Assembly: GCA_964017145.1 (NCBI GenBank) | Contig: OZ024847.1 | Coordinates: forward strand, 434,001-498,000 | DNA length: 64,000 nucleotides | Reading direction: 5' to 3' | Source: Agrocybe praecox | Lineage: Eukaryota; Basidiomycota; Agaricomycetes; Agaricales; Agrocybaceae | Shown: piece after piece, positions 23,315 through 34,761 of the stretch | Layout of the letters: each line of letters begins with the position of its first letter | How positions within the stretch are numbered: the first letter of the stretch is position 1 | The notes under the pieces: model-generated | Database searches by the model: none | What the model saw: only the letters and a program-made list of their open reading frames with translations | Told to the model about the DNA's origin: nothing | Made by a program: the position numbers and the translations under genes

Positions 23315-24776
23315 GGGTAGGGTAAGCTCTAGAAACGTGATTTATATGTATATGGCTGTCAGCACCACATACCAATACATTCCATCCTCCTCCAAGTGCG
23401 GTAATATCGACACCACGCAATAGTAAGCTTTGATTTACTCTTGAGTGTCGCCGTGCCGCCTCCAGCGAACGTTCACATGCTCCGTCTATGACCGTGTGCT
23501 TGGAGAGCCTTCATGATACTTTTGGGCAATGATCAATGAGAAAAAGGTTTTTGACCGGTTATCCAAGGACCGGTTACTATAACCCGGATTATAATCTGCC
23601 ATTTTCTTGCTTGCAAGTGGAAAGTCCCAAGTAGGATGCGCCCGAGAACGATGACGCTTGATGAATTACAAGTCGTGCGTCTTCCATATCGACTCATACA
23701 AGCTGTTGTTCGTAACTCCTTTAGCGAGAAGATGCCAGTTATAACCTGAGAATAACGGAGCGGCATACTATCTTCAGTTTTGCGACTTAGCCGAATAGAT
23801 GAAATGTGAAAATACGGTTACTCACGAGAGTTTAACATTTGAGGATGCCACATTTCTGACAATTTGAAGGAATCGTTAAGTGGCACTCATTCGTTACAAA
23901 ACGCGGTGTACAGAGCCACTTCAATTGGCGTTGCTAAGGATTTGCAGGCTTATTTTTGGGAAGACTGATCAATGAGCATTTAAGAGTGGAGGTGGTCCTT
24001 AATAGTTGTAGTCAACAACCAGTTACCACAAACTTAGGCAAACTTCCAATTTGATTAGGTGGGCCGTGGCAGTGGCTCGTCGGCTCAAAGCACGTGATCC
24101 AAGATGCCGAAAAGCCGCCATGGCAGAGCGCTTAGCGCACAGTTGTTCTTGAGCGCTTATGATGTACTCGAGATGCTTTCTGGAATGTTTGGTCTCCATA
24201 GTATCCACCATATTTGGACTTGAGATATAAAATGTTCACAGTTATTCTTGTTACTAAAATTGTCTTGATCCGGTTATACGCAACTTCTTACAGAGTATAA
24301 ATCAATCATATATTTGTCATATATGCGATACAAATCAGCAGGGTGTGCATCGATTAAACAAGACGAGGAAGCATACGTCTCCTGCGGTCCACCAGGAAGA
24401 ACTTCAAACAGGTCAGGCCGAGAAAACGAGTATTATAGGAGAAAGTGAGAGAAAATATTCAGGCAGTTAAACAGTGATCAAACCTCACCTACGCCTGAAT
24501 AGAAAAAATGGCAATTGCCTTTTAAACAACTTACGTCTCTATTCTTGATTCATATCCCATGTCAGCGACATAGATAGAGAAGCTGGTAATAACGACGGTC
24601 GAGAACCTCGAAGGTATTTTTTCGTATACCGTATGGATATCACAGTATTGCCAAAATTGGGCGTCGCGGGTGCCTGGATTCATGACTCGGATGTGAAAGT
24701 TAAATCCGATGGGTAAGCTTTGTATTACTCACATGAATGAATGCTATCAACTTCACCAAGGGGACGGAAAAAACTA
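23315..24776. other. Gene-free, AT-rich DNA
   Basis: No coding signal. It leads up to the TIR element that begins at 24777; the TA duplication is at 24775-24776. Confidence 0.45.
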
Positions 24777-26168
24777 AGGTAGGGGCCACGAGAACCCAGC
24801 TAGCTTATGTAATCAGAAAATACCCTTACCGACGACGCCTTGGGTATTGGGCACACAGCACTTTTTGTGAATATTGGAACTAGAATATATATGTATCGAT
24901 TCTATCTACGTTTCCTAGCTTTTACTTTTCAAAAATATGGTTTCAAAAAAAAGGTATTTCAAAAAAAGAAAATTTGTCAAAAAGGTTGTAAAATATCCTA
25001 AAAGTGAATTTAAGAAAGTAAATTAAAAAAAGTCGCGATTTTGACCCATACATTTTGCCGCTTACATACGCATGTCACGTGACAAATCTTACCAATCATT
25101 TCCAAATTAGGTATCCAACCCGGGCGGCTCGGTTTATCAGTGCGTACGGACACGGCCTTACTGGCCCCAAGGCCGCTTGGGCAAACTGAAGATATCATGG
25201 TCATCGTACCTTACCACCCGAGCTGGCACAAAAACTTAAAGAAGAACATGAAAAAAAATATTCATCTCAGAAAATCATCTTAAATACATTTTTGGTCTAT
25301 CTGGGACTTTTATTTTATTTTTGTTTTTCTCAAGGGTATGGCGGGATTAAAATCCCGGACCGGATCCTGGTAGGTAGGGTCAGCCGTCAGGCCGGAAAAA
25401 TAAATATATTATTCACTTTTATATTGACCTTTTTATATCAAATTTGAGACTTTTATACATAGTACGTGTCCTGAGAGTACTCTAGTTAGCTCAGTATTGA
25501 TATAGAAATGCTATAAACCGATTATTTGCTTTTTTGCAGCAGTTATCAGTATGTCACAGAGATAAGATAAGATAATCCGAATGTGGAAGTACCAAGATCT
25601 TGCCTTATCTGGATCATTGAGAGATAAGATTACAAAAGTCTTAGTTTTCGACATCTCAACACAGGAAGCTATATAATATGGCAGATAACGTAGGGCATTT
25701 ATTACTTCAATAAACTTGATACAAACTAATGTCATGTATTCTACAGAACCCGAAAAGTGTTGTTGATAGTTATGTCGTGGCTATGCGGTTTGTCAAGCCT
25801 GTGCAAGTAGCCGACCAGCAAAGAGAGGCCGTTACTAATTTTGTCCCTCTAAGCATTTTATTCACTAATATCCATATTTAATACATGATCCCTATGTTGT
25901 CTCTATGTAGAGCGCACATGCAACCCCCTAATACACGTTTGGCACACATCATTGACGATTGATGGCTTCCAAATATGGAAATTTAATGGATTACTAAGCG
26001 CTAGAGGTAGGTAGGGTCAGCCTCGGGGCTTAAAAAATAAAAGGTGGCATCAGGTAAAAAATATTGGTTCCGCTATACCCTTGGTTTTTCTGAACCGCAG
26101 ATTTTGCCGCTCTTGGCGCTTACATAATACACTTACATAAGCTAGCTGGGTTCTCGTGGCCCCTACCT
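24777..26168. mobile_element. 1.39-kb TIR element with perfect 36-bp termini
   Basis: The left end (24777-24812, AGGTAGGGGCCACGAGAACC...) and the right end (26133-26168) are exact reverse complements over 36 bp, with TA on both sides (24775-24776 and 26169-26170). The interior is AT-rich, has no frame with transposase character, and contains two copies of GTAGGTAGGGTCAGCC (near 25370 and 26008). It is most likely a non-autonomous DNA transposon. The perfect termini suggest recent mobility. It is unrelated in its ends to the TGGTGC elements elsewhere in the window. Confidence 0.82.
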
Positions 26169-26391
26169 TATCGTAATAATAACGGAGTCAAAATTGTTCA
26201 TGCCGTGATTCAGTTCTGCGATGCCGCGCTTACGCGAAGTTGAAGGGATCATCTTTTGACGCGTCAGCACGGCAGCATCGTGGAGGCATCCCGCATCATG
26301 ACATGAAGTCCTTTTGAAACGTTGTCCTGTTACAAATTAACCAGCTGTTACTATCAATATTTTATTTCGTTCCCCTCAAACTAGTGCAAGC

Positions 26392-27659
26392 ATGACATTC
26401 ACTCAAAAGGCGCTGATTTTTCGCAAACCACCAGGAGAATACAATTTGGAGGAGATTGAAATCCCATCTCCTGGCGATGGAGAAATCCTTGTCAAGGTGA
26501 AGGCTACCGCTTTGACACCTTCCGACTGGAAAATCAAAAAATACTACAACCTCATTGTCGAAGATTATCCTGTTATGCTTGGGTGTGATATCTCCGGAGA
26601 CGTTGAAGCAATTGGTGGTAACGTTCTGAACCTTGAAGTCGGGGACCCGGTGTACATTCTAATCTCTGGGATGCCGCCGAAAACTTATGGCTGATTTTAT
26701 GTTATAGTTTCTGCGCTACCGAGATTAAAGGAGGTAATCGCGCTTTCCAGCAGTATTTCGTAGTGGATGCAAAGACTAGTTCAAAGGTAAAATCGTCCAT
26801 CTTCCAGACCACCTGTTCGTATGCTTAAAATTTTAATCAGATACCTAATAATATCACTTACGACGACGCCAGTACACTACCTGTCGGATTGTTGACGGCA
26901 TATTCTGGTCTTTATGCAAAGCTTCCTCATGGCATGGGCATAACCCCACCTACAGCAGACCAGGTGGAGCCAGAGTATTTGAACGTTCCAATTGTCGTGT
27001 TAGGAGGAGCCAGCTCAGTAGGACAGTGCGGTACGCCACGGAGAGTCACATTTGCATTGCCTTTATTTTTCTTACGATTCATTCAGTGATACAACTTGCC
27101 AAGATATCAGGATTCTCTCCCATCATCACCACTGCATCTCATGAGAACACAGAAGCGCTGATAAAATTGGGTGCAACTCACGTCCTACCACGCGATCGTT
27201 CGCCTGAAGCGCTCAGCGGTGAAATCTCTGTGATAACAACTCAACCAATCAAATTTGTATACGACACTATCTCGAGTAAAGATACTCAAGGAATAGTGAA
27301 AAACTTACTTTATTTAGGTGGATGCGCCGCCTTTGTGTTGCCCTTGCATATGGAATTCGCGAGAGAAAAGATGCGATTGGCGGAAGTTTACGCTTCTACG
27401 AGTCGTCCTCATAATTTGGAGCTTTTCCGAAATCTATATCATCAAAAACTGTATTACTGGATTGAAAAGGGCCTCATAATTGTAAGTTCGCAAACACCTT
27501 GACTTCGCTTGATATTCACCGATCTTTTCCTTATCACAACAGCCTAACAGGTTTGCAGTTCTACCAAACGGATTGAACGGAATCGCTCATGGCTTGCAAA
27601 AAATGGAGTACGAAAACGTTTCTCGGTTGAAGCTTATTGTGCACCCACAGGAGACGTGA
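26392..27659 (+). CDS. MDR-superfamily reductase (enoyl-reductase / quinone-oxidoreductase-like)
   Basis: Exons 26392-26651, 26708-26786, 26841-27030, 27087-27481 and 27543-27659 give 346 aa. The GroES-like N-terminal half carries LVKVKATALTPSDWKI, GCDISGDVEAIG and GDPVFCATEIKGGNRAFQQY (the last two segments joined by the first splice). The Rossmann half carries VVLGGASSVGQ, then IQLAKISG and LGATHVLPRD. Typical zinc ligands of alcohol dehydrogenases are not evident, so NADPH-dependent reduction of an enoyl or carbonyl substrate is more likely. The family resembles fungal trans-acting enoyl reductases, but no polyketide synthase is nearby. No targeting signal. Confidence 0.85.
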
Positions 27660-27983
27660 TGTGCTTGGTATTTATAGCGACTAGGAATTGTACATAACGA
27701 GGCTGCAATGCCCACGTCGTCAAGGTTTACTATAGGCGCTTAGTACCGTACAGGTTGGTGTTGGAATATACCTTGAACTCAAAGCAGTGGCTTTGACGAC
27801 GTTCAATTCATGGAGTGTCCCGTCATCTGAACTTCTGGTCTTCGGAGAAGACATTCCTTTCGTCTTTCTATGGGAGTGCCACATAGGTCCAGGTTTCAAC
27901 AAATCTTTTGAACGAGATGGAATGAATCAAAGAAATATATATTTAAAATAGCAAAATGCGGGCCCACCTTCGCTTGGGAAATA
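27660..27983. other. Convergent intergenic spacer
   Basis: Between the stop of the MDR enzyme and the stop of membrane copy 4. Nothing recognised. Confidence 0.4.
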
Positions 27984-29297
27984 TTATCGTGGTAGAACAA
28001 GGCGTTCGTCTTTTTTTTCCTCGGTAATGCTCGGTTGAACGTCGCAACTTAATCGAGAAGGCTGATCCGTCACCATTTCTGTGTCTATGGTACGCGGCGC
28101 AGTTGGGTTTCGGAATCCAATCGAGGAAAACGATGAGTCCGGGGTTGTGTATTTGCCTAGTTGAAGTTTGGTGTGTCGATATATACGACAGCCCATCAGG
28201 TTCATGAGTGCTATATTCGGAAAAACGAGAAGGGCGCCGTATCCCGAGAGAGAAGGAGAGGAATAAAACAGGGTGGTTGACAACAGGGCTATGATAACAG
28301 TGCTCCTAAAGTTTGGCATTAAATCTTCCGGTCAACACAGGAAGAACTAGGGTCGACTCACAAGAAATAAACTTGACTATCCCTCAGAAACGCTCTTGAA
28401 AAGTGTGGCAGTAGCTTTCCCAACATGATAACCCTAAACCCGTCTTTGAAACTGAGTGGCACATGCGTATTTCGAAATAGGCGCCATGCGACCGCGCAGA
28501 AACCTAGGACATCATAAACCATTGGGACGGTGCTCATTGACGTGACCAGCGTCACCATATTGGAGGCGAATCCTTTACACAAATTTTGTGGTGAATCGTT
28601 CGGTATTTCTCCTTTCAGAGGTTGGAAGATGCATAGTCCCACAACACCAAGCCACAACAGGAAGAAAAGTCCTGTTATATACTTGTCATTGTTGTAGACC
28701 GCTCGAATGCGAAAGAAAAATAACAAGGTGGTCAACGAAATGCTGGCGCCAGTCATCCAGGACGATGCGGAGAGCAGGAGTATGCAATTATCATCACTGC
28801 TCAGACCTATTATCATAGTAATTCATCGAAGCATGCAGAGATAAGAGGTAAACTGACTGGACAGCTTCGCTCCAAGTACAAAGCCAGCAACTGTCGTCGT
28901 TCTTGAAAAGTTATTATTGGTCCGTATCTTGGCATGAATCTGGAGTCTCAAGCTCACCTAGCCAAAAAGTACACCACAGTCGAGAGACTCCATCTGGATC
29001 GCTGGAGAAGATAATATTCGTACTTGAGATTGCTCAAGATGTCCCAAAGCAAGGCCTTTTTTCGAATTAAATTATGGGTCAACAAAAAAACAAATGATTC
29101 CTTACGCCCAGTGAGCCAACAACAACGAAACCGAGGTTTTGATACGTTTTGCGCAAAAAATTGTCTTGAATGACTTCATTGAGGTCAGAGTCCATTAGGT
29201 TTAAGCGGAAAGGACGTGCGGGTGGATAAGATATTCGACTCTCTTTAAATATGCCTTGGGGAATATGCCTTGAAACACGGGATGATGACGTTGACAT
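27984..29297 (-). CDS. Multi-pass membrane protein, copy 4 of 4, about 366 aa
   Basis: Exons on the minus strand: 29297-29106, 29055-28958, a 44-nt exon near 28865-28910, 28806-28362 (445 nt) and 28305-27984, total 1101 nt. The start is the ATG giving MSTSSSRVSRH; an upstream TTG extends the frame but is not used. The N-terminal region is longer than in the other copies. Family segments include FFFRIRAVYNNDKY, MSTVPMVYDVLGFCAVAWRL and NLMGCRIYRHTKLQL. The last intron (28306-28361) uses TTTAG. It is the most divergent copy and lies 10 kb away from copy 3. Confidence 0.77.
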
Positions 29298-29676
29298 GTT
29301 CAAACTACCTGTGGAGGTGTTAACATCTTACACATTTGAATAGAAATAACACTCACATTACGGAAGTAAACATGTAGTTTTGGACGAGTACATATGCAGA
29401 TAATACAAACAAATCATTATCAAACTGCGCTGTGCATTGCATGCGGAGGTAGTCACACTGACGTCGAGTAAAAAGCCTGCGAAAATTTCCCATTATACTT
29501 CACAAACCAATTCCCAAGAGCTAGAACTGCACAGAGATCATTTCATCTAAGGTATAGCGAAATACAAGAAGGATGTGTAGTCTAAACAAGGGGAGATGGA
29601 TGAAAGCACGAGAAACAGAGATATGGAGGAGAATGGAAAGACACAATCATGACAGGGATCGAACAAGTTAGCTAAA
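29298..29676. other. Intergenic, nothing recognised
   Basis: Between the start of membrane copy 4 and the stop of SSZ1. Confidence 0.4.
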
Positions 29677-31782
29677 TCAAAGGCCTGCCACCTCGACTTT
29701 GGCAACAGAACCTCCTCCTCCAATCTCCTTCAACTCAACCTCAACAGCACCATCGACGCCAATGACAGCCTGCACGCGGACACGGGAGAACCATTTGCCA
29801 GCATCTTTTGTCTTTCCCTTGGTCTGGATAGCGAGCTTGGCAGGGACAGATATCGTTCCGAGAAGAGTGGTCTTCTCAAGAGTGCGGTGCTTGATTTCGA
29901 GCTCTTCAGGCTCTTCGTCGTCGTCATCCTCTTCATCCGAAGATTTAGGTGGTGTCACTTTCTCGACACGAATACCCTCCCTAACTTCCCATAATTCACA
30001 AACGATTTTTTGTTCTCCACTGGGAGCCACGCCGACGTCGAATTCCACAATTCTTCGTGCGGGGATGGCAGTCTCCTTTTGCACCAATGGAACCCAAGTT
30101 CCACCGATCTCTTTGTTTTCGGGTAACACGTCAGGGAAGACGAGTCCGATAGTACGAGTGGTGGCTCGTACTTCGGTAAGCTTCCCGGTGAATGCCTCTT
30201 TCAGCTCCTGCTCTTCGGCTGAATCTCCAAGGGAGTAGATAAGAGCAGCCTGAGAGGCACAGCCCCTAGCCAGGACAGTTGTGGGGTCACCAACACCTCC
30301 GCCGACGACAGTTCCACGTTTGAAGGGAGTCTCGACCTCTTCTCTGAGGCCGACTTCGACACAGAGGCGATCATCGAGACCAGGGAGAGCTCCAGTACCA
30401 CCGATGTACACAACTTCATCGACATCATGGGGATCCACGGCCACAGATGAAAGGAGCTCAGAAACCTTGGAGGCGAGAGCACCGTACACGGTAGATGCAA
30501 GCATATCGAATCGCATCCTGTTGATGGATCCAGTATAGTCCATGCCTTCTTTCAATGATTCGACACTGCAGGTAGCAGCTCCGGGAGATGCACTGATAGT
30601 GCGCTTGGTGTGCTCGATAGCAAGACGGAGCTTGGCCTCGGCACGTTGATCTAATGGTGATGAAGCAGGGCAAACAGCCAAAGGAATTTTGGTCTTTTTG
30701 ACAAAGTCAGCAGCAAAGAATTTGATGAGCTTGTCGTCGATCTGGGTTGCGGAGATAGAATCGGTGTGCGAGGACGCAAGGACGTAGGTCAAGCCTTCAC
30801 GGACAGAAAGGACGTGGATCGAGGCGCCAGATGCTCCGATATCGACGAGCAGCTGGGTCCTGTCGGGTTGAAGGACATTGACGCCATCTGATTCTCCCCA
30901 CAGTTCTGTGGTGGTAACGGCAGCAGCTGCACCGGCTTCGTCGACGAGTTGAAGAACGTTAATGTCGGCATCTTCAGCAGCAGCTCTCAATGCCTTTCTT
31001 TGGTTTTCAGTAAAGATGGCAGGAACAGAGATGACGGCTCCCTGAGCTTTCCTTCCCATGAAATTCTCTGCGGATTGGACAAGCGATCGCAAGAACATCG
31101 ACGTAACCTCCGACACGGAGAAAATACGCTCAGCAGGAGTTGGTTCTGAACGAGGGGTTGGGGCATGTGATGGTGCAGGGGTATTCTGTGCGGATGTGGC
31201 TAGGGGAGAAGGTGCAGGTTGAAGAACCTGGACACGGTATGCAGGGGTGTCTGGCTGCTCGGGATGTTGGATAACGGCTGCAGAAGTGAGTGGCGCAGTT
31301 GGTCGAGGAATTTCGGTGAATCTAGCTATTCTGTCAACGATACATTAATTTGTAGCATTATAACGACGCACTTTTTGCCGAGAAGGTTTCGGAATCCTAC
31401 GATGGTGTTTTGGGAGTTCTTCACTAGCTGCTGCTTGGCTTGGTTTCCGATGTACTGTATTTTGAATAATCAAACATCTTTCTCGTTTGCGATGATAAAA
31501 TAAATTCAACTTACCACCTCCTCTCCATAGAAAGATATAGCGCAAGCGATTTGTCGCTCTCCATCTTCGTTAGCGATCGATTCAGCGAGTCCTTCCTGTT
31601 GAACCCTTGTTAGTTTCATTGATATCTTCAAATCTTTGAGCGCGTACTTTGGTAAAAACGGCAATCGAGGCATATGAATTTCCAAGATTTATGCCAACAA
31701 CAGGAGGCAGTGTGGATGTTACTACAGGCGCTGCTTCGGGCTGAGCGCTTCCATTTTGTGGTGTTGAAGTGCCTCTTGACAT
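29677..31782 (-). CDS. SSZ1: Hsp70-like ribosome-associated chaperone Ssz1
   Basis: Exons on the minus strand: 31782-31648, 31595-31515, 31454-31372 and 31330-29677, 650 aa. The N-terminal ATPase start reads VVGINLGNSYASIAVF instead of the canonical Hsp70 GIDLGTTYS, the hallmark of Ssz1. IANEDGERQIACAISF, IGNQAKQQLVKN and TIVGFRNLLGKK follow. The ATPase domain continues with VPAIFTENQRKALRAAAEDA, LLVDIGASGASIHVL and VYIGGTGALPGLDDRL. Ssz1 pairs with zuotin in the ribosome-associated complex and stimulates Ssb on nascent chains. At 650 aa it is longer than yeast Ssz1 (538). The extra length includes a Pro/Ala-rich stretch before SEVTSMFLRSL and a run of acidic residues in the C-terminal part. 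Confidence 0.9.
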
Positions 31783-32757
31783 TTTAAACCGAAAGAAAGA
31801 CAAAAAGTAGAGTAAAAGTGAATATTCGAGTAGTAGAGAACAGAGGAGCCAAAAAATCTTTGGTATCACGTGAAGAAAACGATTAGTAAGCTCCGCCGAT
31901 CTTGGCAGATATTTATATCCTTCTTTGATCTGCGCTTGCAAATGTGCCAAAGTAACTTGGGTCTGGATCCAGTCTGTTACAGTCTCTTGTCTGGCTGCCT
32001 TTATCCTTTCTGACTGGCAACAATGCTTCCTCATGAATCATATAAGCGGCCAGTTGACTGATTCAATCCTTCAACAATTTTGAATTCTCACTGATGTTGT
32101 TATGAGAGTTAAGCTTTGAAGTACATAGTCAATATTAAACGACTCTAGGTCTTAGAGATTGGCGAAAAATTGTTGCACAATCATTTATGAATTCGCCTAG
32201 AGCTGACTTAACGTCTGTGGCCGGAAGGCCCCATCCATGAGTGTGTCATGGAGACCATCCCACCCGTCTAGTCAATGGTCTGACTTCGATGCAGGCCATA
32301 CGGATCCTTGCTCGGAACAAGCTAGGTGGATACGTATTATTTCTCAAATTCCGCGCTGTGCTTGCGAGTCTGTGTATCAGAGGTAGTTCATGGATCTCCA
32401 TCAGAATGAAATTCTGGAACTGGTAAGTGATTCCTGCGACACTGTCATGGAGAACGATATTCACGCGACAATGAGTTACACGCAAATTCGAGATGAAGCC
32501 AATGAATCCCATAGAACAGCGTTCTCATGTCTGCGAGAAGGCTATCAATAACGGCATCAACGCGTCCGCAACCATTGGCAGAAGCAATGTCCGTCTGTTT
32601 GGATGCATCATTTCTTTGGATAAGATAACGTATAACGGAAACTAGAAATATAACGATGTTAAATCGAGTCTTTTATCGGGACGCCACACTCACATTGAGG
32701 ACATAAATTAGAAATACAATACAACTACAAATGATTCCGCTGTTGAACCACGAGAAA
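31783..32757. other. Intergenic upstream of SSZ1
   Basis: Contains the SSZ1 promoter and the 3' flank of VPS29. Short frames on both strands at 32241-32512 lack family similarity and are not called. Confidence 0.45.
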
Positions 32758-33506
32758 TCACCAGACAGCACCACCTGGGGGGCTTGAGGGTATCGTAGGG
32801 CTTGGAATACCCTGTGGAGTCATATTATTGCGTGGCACAGGGGCTGCGTCTGGCTCCTTCCTCCATTCTATCTTCTCCACCCTGACTTCTCCTTCGATAA
32901 GCTGATAGACGTATGTGACGACCACTGTGCCCTGGATATCCATCAGGGCAAACGAAGGAGTCGGTTCACTGTTAATGATCAGTACTGGAGTGAGAATATA
33001 GAGATATGATGTGTATTCACCCGTTGAAAGTTCCTGTCCAAGCACCAGTTGCTGTCCCTGGATTTACAAAGAACTTGTTATCGTACTCAACGGCTTGAAA
33101 CCTGGCAAATAGATATAAGCTCCAAATCAGACAGCTACTCAATACCGCCTTACACGTGAGTGTGCCCCGATATCAATACATCTACGTCCATTTGTCGAGC
33201 CAACGCACTCAGCGAATCCAAGTCTCCCGTCGGTATACATTGATGCCCATGTATCACTCCAATCTTGATAGGGTTATGCAGCACAGTTATCGAAGACGGG
33301 AATCCCGACTCGTCGTAGTCGCCCTTGACTATATGCACGTCAGGAGAAATGGTCCGCAGGTATTCGTATGTTTCCTTGTCGCAGACATTGCCTGTGCAGA
33401 GAATTTGTTGGATTTTGCCTGGGACCAGGAGCTTTTTGAACTTTGCAGGGAGGTCATGGATGCGGTGAGGGATGTGTAAGTCGCCGATGACGAGAACGAG
33501 CACCAT
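32758..33506 (-). CDS. VPS29: Retromer subunit VPS29
   Basis: Exons 33506-33154, 33101-33021 and 32968-32758 give 214 aa. The start is the ATG of [15 protein letters not shown]; the open frame extends three codons upstream without an ATG. Metallophosphoesterase-fold motifs are in order: [49 protein letters not shown] and, after the first splice, [14 protein letters not shown]29 is a scaffold of the retromer cargo-recognition core and recycles receptors from endosomes to the Golgi; the phosphoesterase site is degenerate in the family. The C-terminus carries a short Pro-rich tail ([12 protein letters not shown]) beyond the usual end of the fold. Confidence 0.93.
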
Positions 33507-34761
33507 GATACCCAAACGTCGTTGTCATCGTTGTTAACGATGCCGAACGTCGAATGGCAGCGTTATTTGCGCAAGCTTGTCACAGGCTTCCGGTCACCGT
33601 CAAACTCCTGCTCGCCGAGCGCCTTTTCTATCTTCATTGATTTTATGTTTTTCAAAACTCTCGTGTGTTCTGTTAGCTTGAATGCATATCATCTTTCGTA
33701 TTCCATCAAATAGACGCATAGAAGATCACAAGGTCTCGAACTGGGTCTCGGGGCACAGTCACGCTAAAGTGTGTTTTGTCAGTGTCCAACTTCTGTTGTT
33801 GAATATTGAATCTTCGTTCCCATGTCAGTGCCAAATTTACATACGCAAACGACTAGATTTGCTTTGGCTTCAGCTTCTGGAACTCTCAAGTGGATCCAAG
33901 AGATGTCCACCGCAAAGCTTAAGTCTGGCTTTTTTTTTTCGCCAGGAAGCAAGGCCCTTTTTTAGGCTATAATTTGTTGGGAGAACCCGAGTCCTCTCAA
34001 CGATACAAACGTTCATCTTTGCAGAAAGTGGCGGCTTATAAATCTTTCAAACAGCAGAGTGGGGTGGTCATATTCAGAACTTTTTGAACAGCATATCCAG
34101 CGTCGACATCCGGCTGTCCGATCAACGGGGGTCAATTGAATACAGGATTCAAAATTATACTGAACTCTGGACAGGTGTCAATGATAATCGATGAATATTA
34201 AATTATCTTAAATAACTCACGATCTATGGCCCCTTCTTCCATACCACTCAACCAATAATGTGTGGAGAATAATAAGACTGGGCATACATCTTACCATTCA
34301 AAATAAGCTTCTTTCTTTCCCCTTGACGGTGAGATTTCCTGGTTCTATTACTACAAACTACGCTTAGCTTAAGTCTTTTTTCATAGTTCTTGCTTTAATA
34401 ATACCTGTGAATGGCTTGCGGCCAGGGTCCAGAGCAACGTTCTGTACCTCGAGATGACGAGACATCGGAGCTTCAGTGCGCCGATGAGTGCTCAAACGTA
34501 TATTTTTTCGTCAGATGATTCCTATGCGTTGGAAAAATATTTGAAGAAAAAAAGCAGGAAGAACACAACATGATAATTGACAGGTATATTCTCCCTGGGA
34601 GATGAGTATAAATGCGACTTGGAATTGAAGGCAGAGACTGTACTATCCCATTGCACTAACGCATTGGTATTCGAAACGGTACGAGATAAACTACGAAATG
34701 CAATCTATACAGGACTGACTTCATCTTCACAATAACACAGATATCTTGAAACAATATTACT
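33507..34761. other. Divergent intergenic region
   Basis: About 1.25 kb between VPS29 (minus) and the FAD oxidase (plus), holding both promoters. No gene or repeat was recognised. Confidence 0.45.
34607..34612 (+). promoter_or_regulatory. TATA-like box of the FAD oxidase
   Basis: TATAAA about 150 bp upstream of the proposed ATG at 34762. Confidence 0.4.

Noticed and set aside
29699..30238. 179-codon plus-strand frame opposite SSZ1
   Set aside because: Shadow of the SSZ1 coding strand: Ser/Thr-rich composition follows from the antisense of acidic codons.
32241..32512. Short frames on both strands between SSZ1 and VPS29
   Set aside because: Neither reads as a domain and no splice extension gives one.
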